Origin: Sinotaia quadrata
Taxonomy: Eukaryota > Mollusca > Gastropoda > Architaenioglossa > Viviparidae
NCBI GenBank assembly: GCA_028829895.1
Contig: CM054182.1
Coordinates: 91,040,546 to 91,104,545, forward strand
Direction of reading: 5' to 3'
Length of the DNA: 64,000 nt
A model generated the notes under the pieces. That model had not been told where the DNA came from. It did no database searches and saw nothing but the letters and a program-made list of their open reading frames with translations. This document shows positions 63,225 through 64,000 of the stretch, piece after piece. The position numbers were made by a program, and so were the translations under genes. Each line of letters begins with the position of its first letter. Positions within the stretch are counted from its first letter, which is position 1.

Positions 63225-63440
63225 TATTCTGCTTGGCTTCATCATCATCATCATCATGATCGTCTCAATAATGCGTATTCTGCTTAAGTTCGTCATCACC
63301 ATGACGTCTCAGTAATGCGTATTCTGCTTGGGTTCATCAACATCATGACGTCTCAGTAATGCGTATTCTGCTGGGGTTCATCAACATCTTGACGTCTCAG
63401 TAATGTGTATTAATTATGCTTAAGTTCATCATCATCAATA
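63225..63440. repeat. ~46-bp tandem repeat, ~5 copies
   Basis: Unit key: GCGTATTCTGCTTGGGTTCA, then TCAACATCATGACGTCTCAG. Confidence 0.9.
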
Positions 63441-63444
63441 CAGC

Positions 63445-64000
63445 GCTTATTCTTATACAAGGTCAAAGAATTATACATTTTTTTACACAGAAAATACACG
63501 AAAAACCTCTTCGTGTAAATTGCTCAAGACTCATTAGAATGTGATGGATAATATTTCTATGGTAGAAGTATACAATTGGTAGATACACACATTTAAGATA
63601 GAATAGTATGTATGGCGGATTGTTAATTACGTGTGAAAGCAGAAAGGGAGAAAGACGAGAAAAATTAAATATTGGTTAATTATTCCCCTACCCACTTCTG
63701 GAAGCTAACCCCACTCCAGAGACACATGTCGCATAAATAATCAAATAGACACAAGACGCACAACGAAGATGACACGTCACAAACCTCTAATCCTATGGTA
63801 AACATGTAAAATTTAATAACTGGCTCGGAGCCCCCAGACTCCCATGGAAGATGCGGTCCCTATAACTAGTATACATATGACGTAATGGGACAATACATGG
63901 AAAGTTGAACTGAAAAGTTTAAACAAATTTAATAAAGAAATAAAAGTTAAACAAAAAGGAAACGTCGAAGTAAATATTCTAATAAAAGTAAAATACATCT
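63445..64000. other. Gene-free right end
   Basis: AT-rich single-copy DNA. No exon, RNA gene or repeat recognised. Confidence 0.5.

Overview
This is eukaryotic, AT-rich nuclear DNA with split genes, GT-AG introns, long introns and very many micro- and minisatellites. The protein matches and general texture fit an invertebrate animal, most likely a lophotrochozoan such as a mollusc. The sequence alone does not fix the species.

Two protein-coding genes can be assembled, both on the minus strand. (1) The 5' half of adenylosuccinate lyase (ADSL) lies at 1-8477: five exons encode the first 226 residues, and the gene runs off the left edge. (2) A complete unc-4/UNCX-type paired-like homeobox gene lies at 17284-55728. 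Its three coding exons (55239-55728, 31892-32073, 17284-18282) join in phase into a 556-residue protein. The homeodomain is split between its residues 46 and 47, and an eh1-like motif lies on each side of it. Introns of about 23.2 kb and 13.6 kb hold most of the window. The two genes are tandem; unc-4 ends about 8.8 kb upstream of the ADSL start codon. I see no functional link between the housekeeping purine enzyme and the neuronal/mesodermal repressor.

The rest is mostly non-coding. A decayed LINE reverse transcriptase fragment sits at about 11795-12430. A non-coding dispersed repeat family of about 1.35 kb occurs in six whole or partial copies (2.3-3.1, 9.6-9.8, 39.2-40.6, 41.5-42.9, 44.4-45.7 and 51.4-53.7 kb). 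About 45 tandem arrays, with units from 24 to about 90 bp and mostly unrelated in sequence, are scattered throughout, together with a dozen or more microsatellites. Several arrays clearly grew out of pieces of the mobile elements. One array overlaps the splice donor of unc-4 exon 1.

Most long open frames in the window are artefacts of tandem arrays whose period is a multiple of three, or antisense shadows. Repeat-poor islands inside the unc-4 introns (near 20.0, 30.2, 35.0 and 46.1 kb) are the best places to look for regulatory elements.
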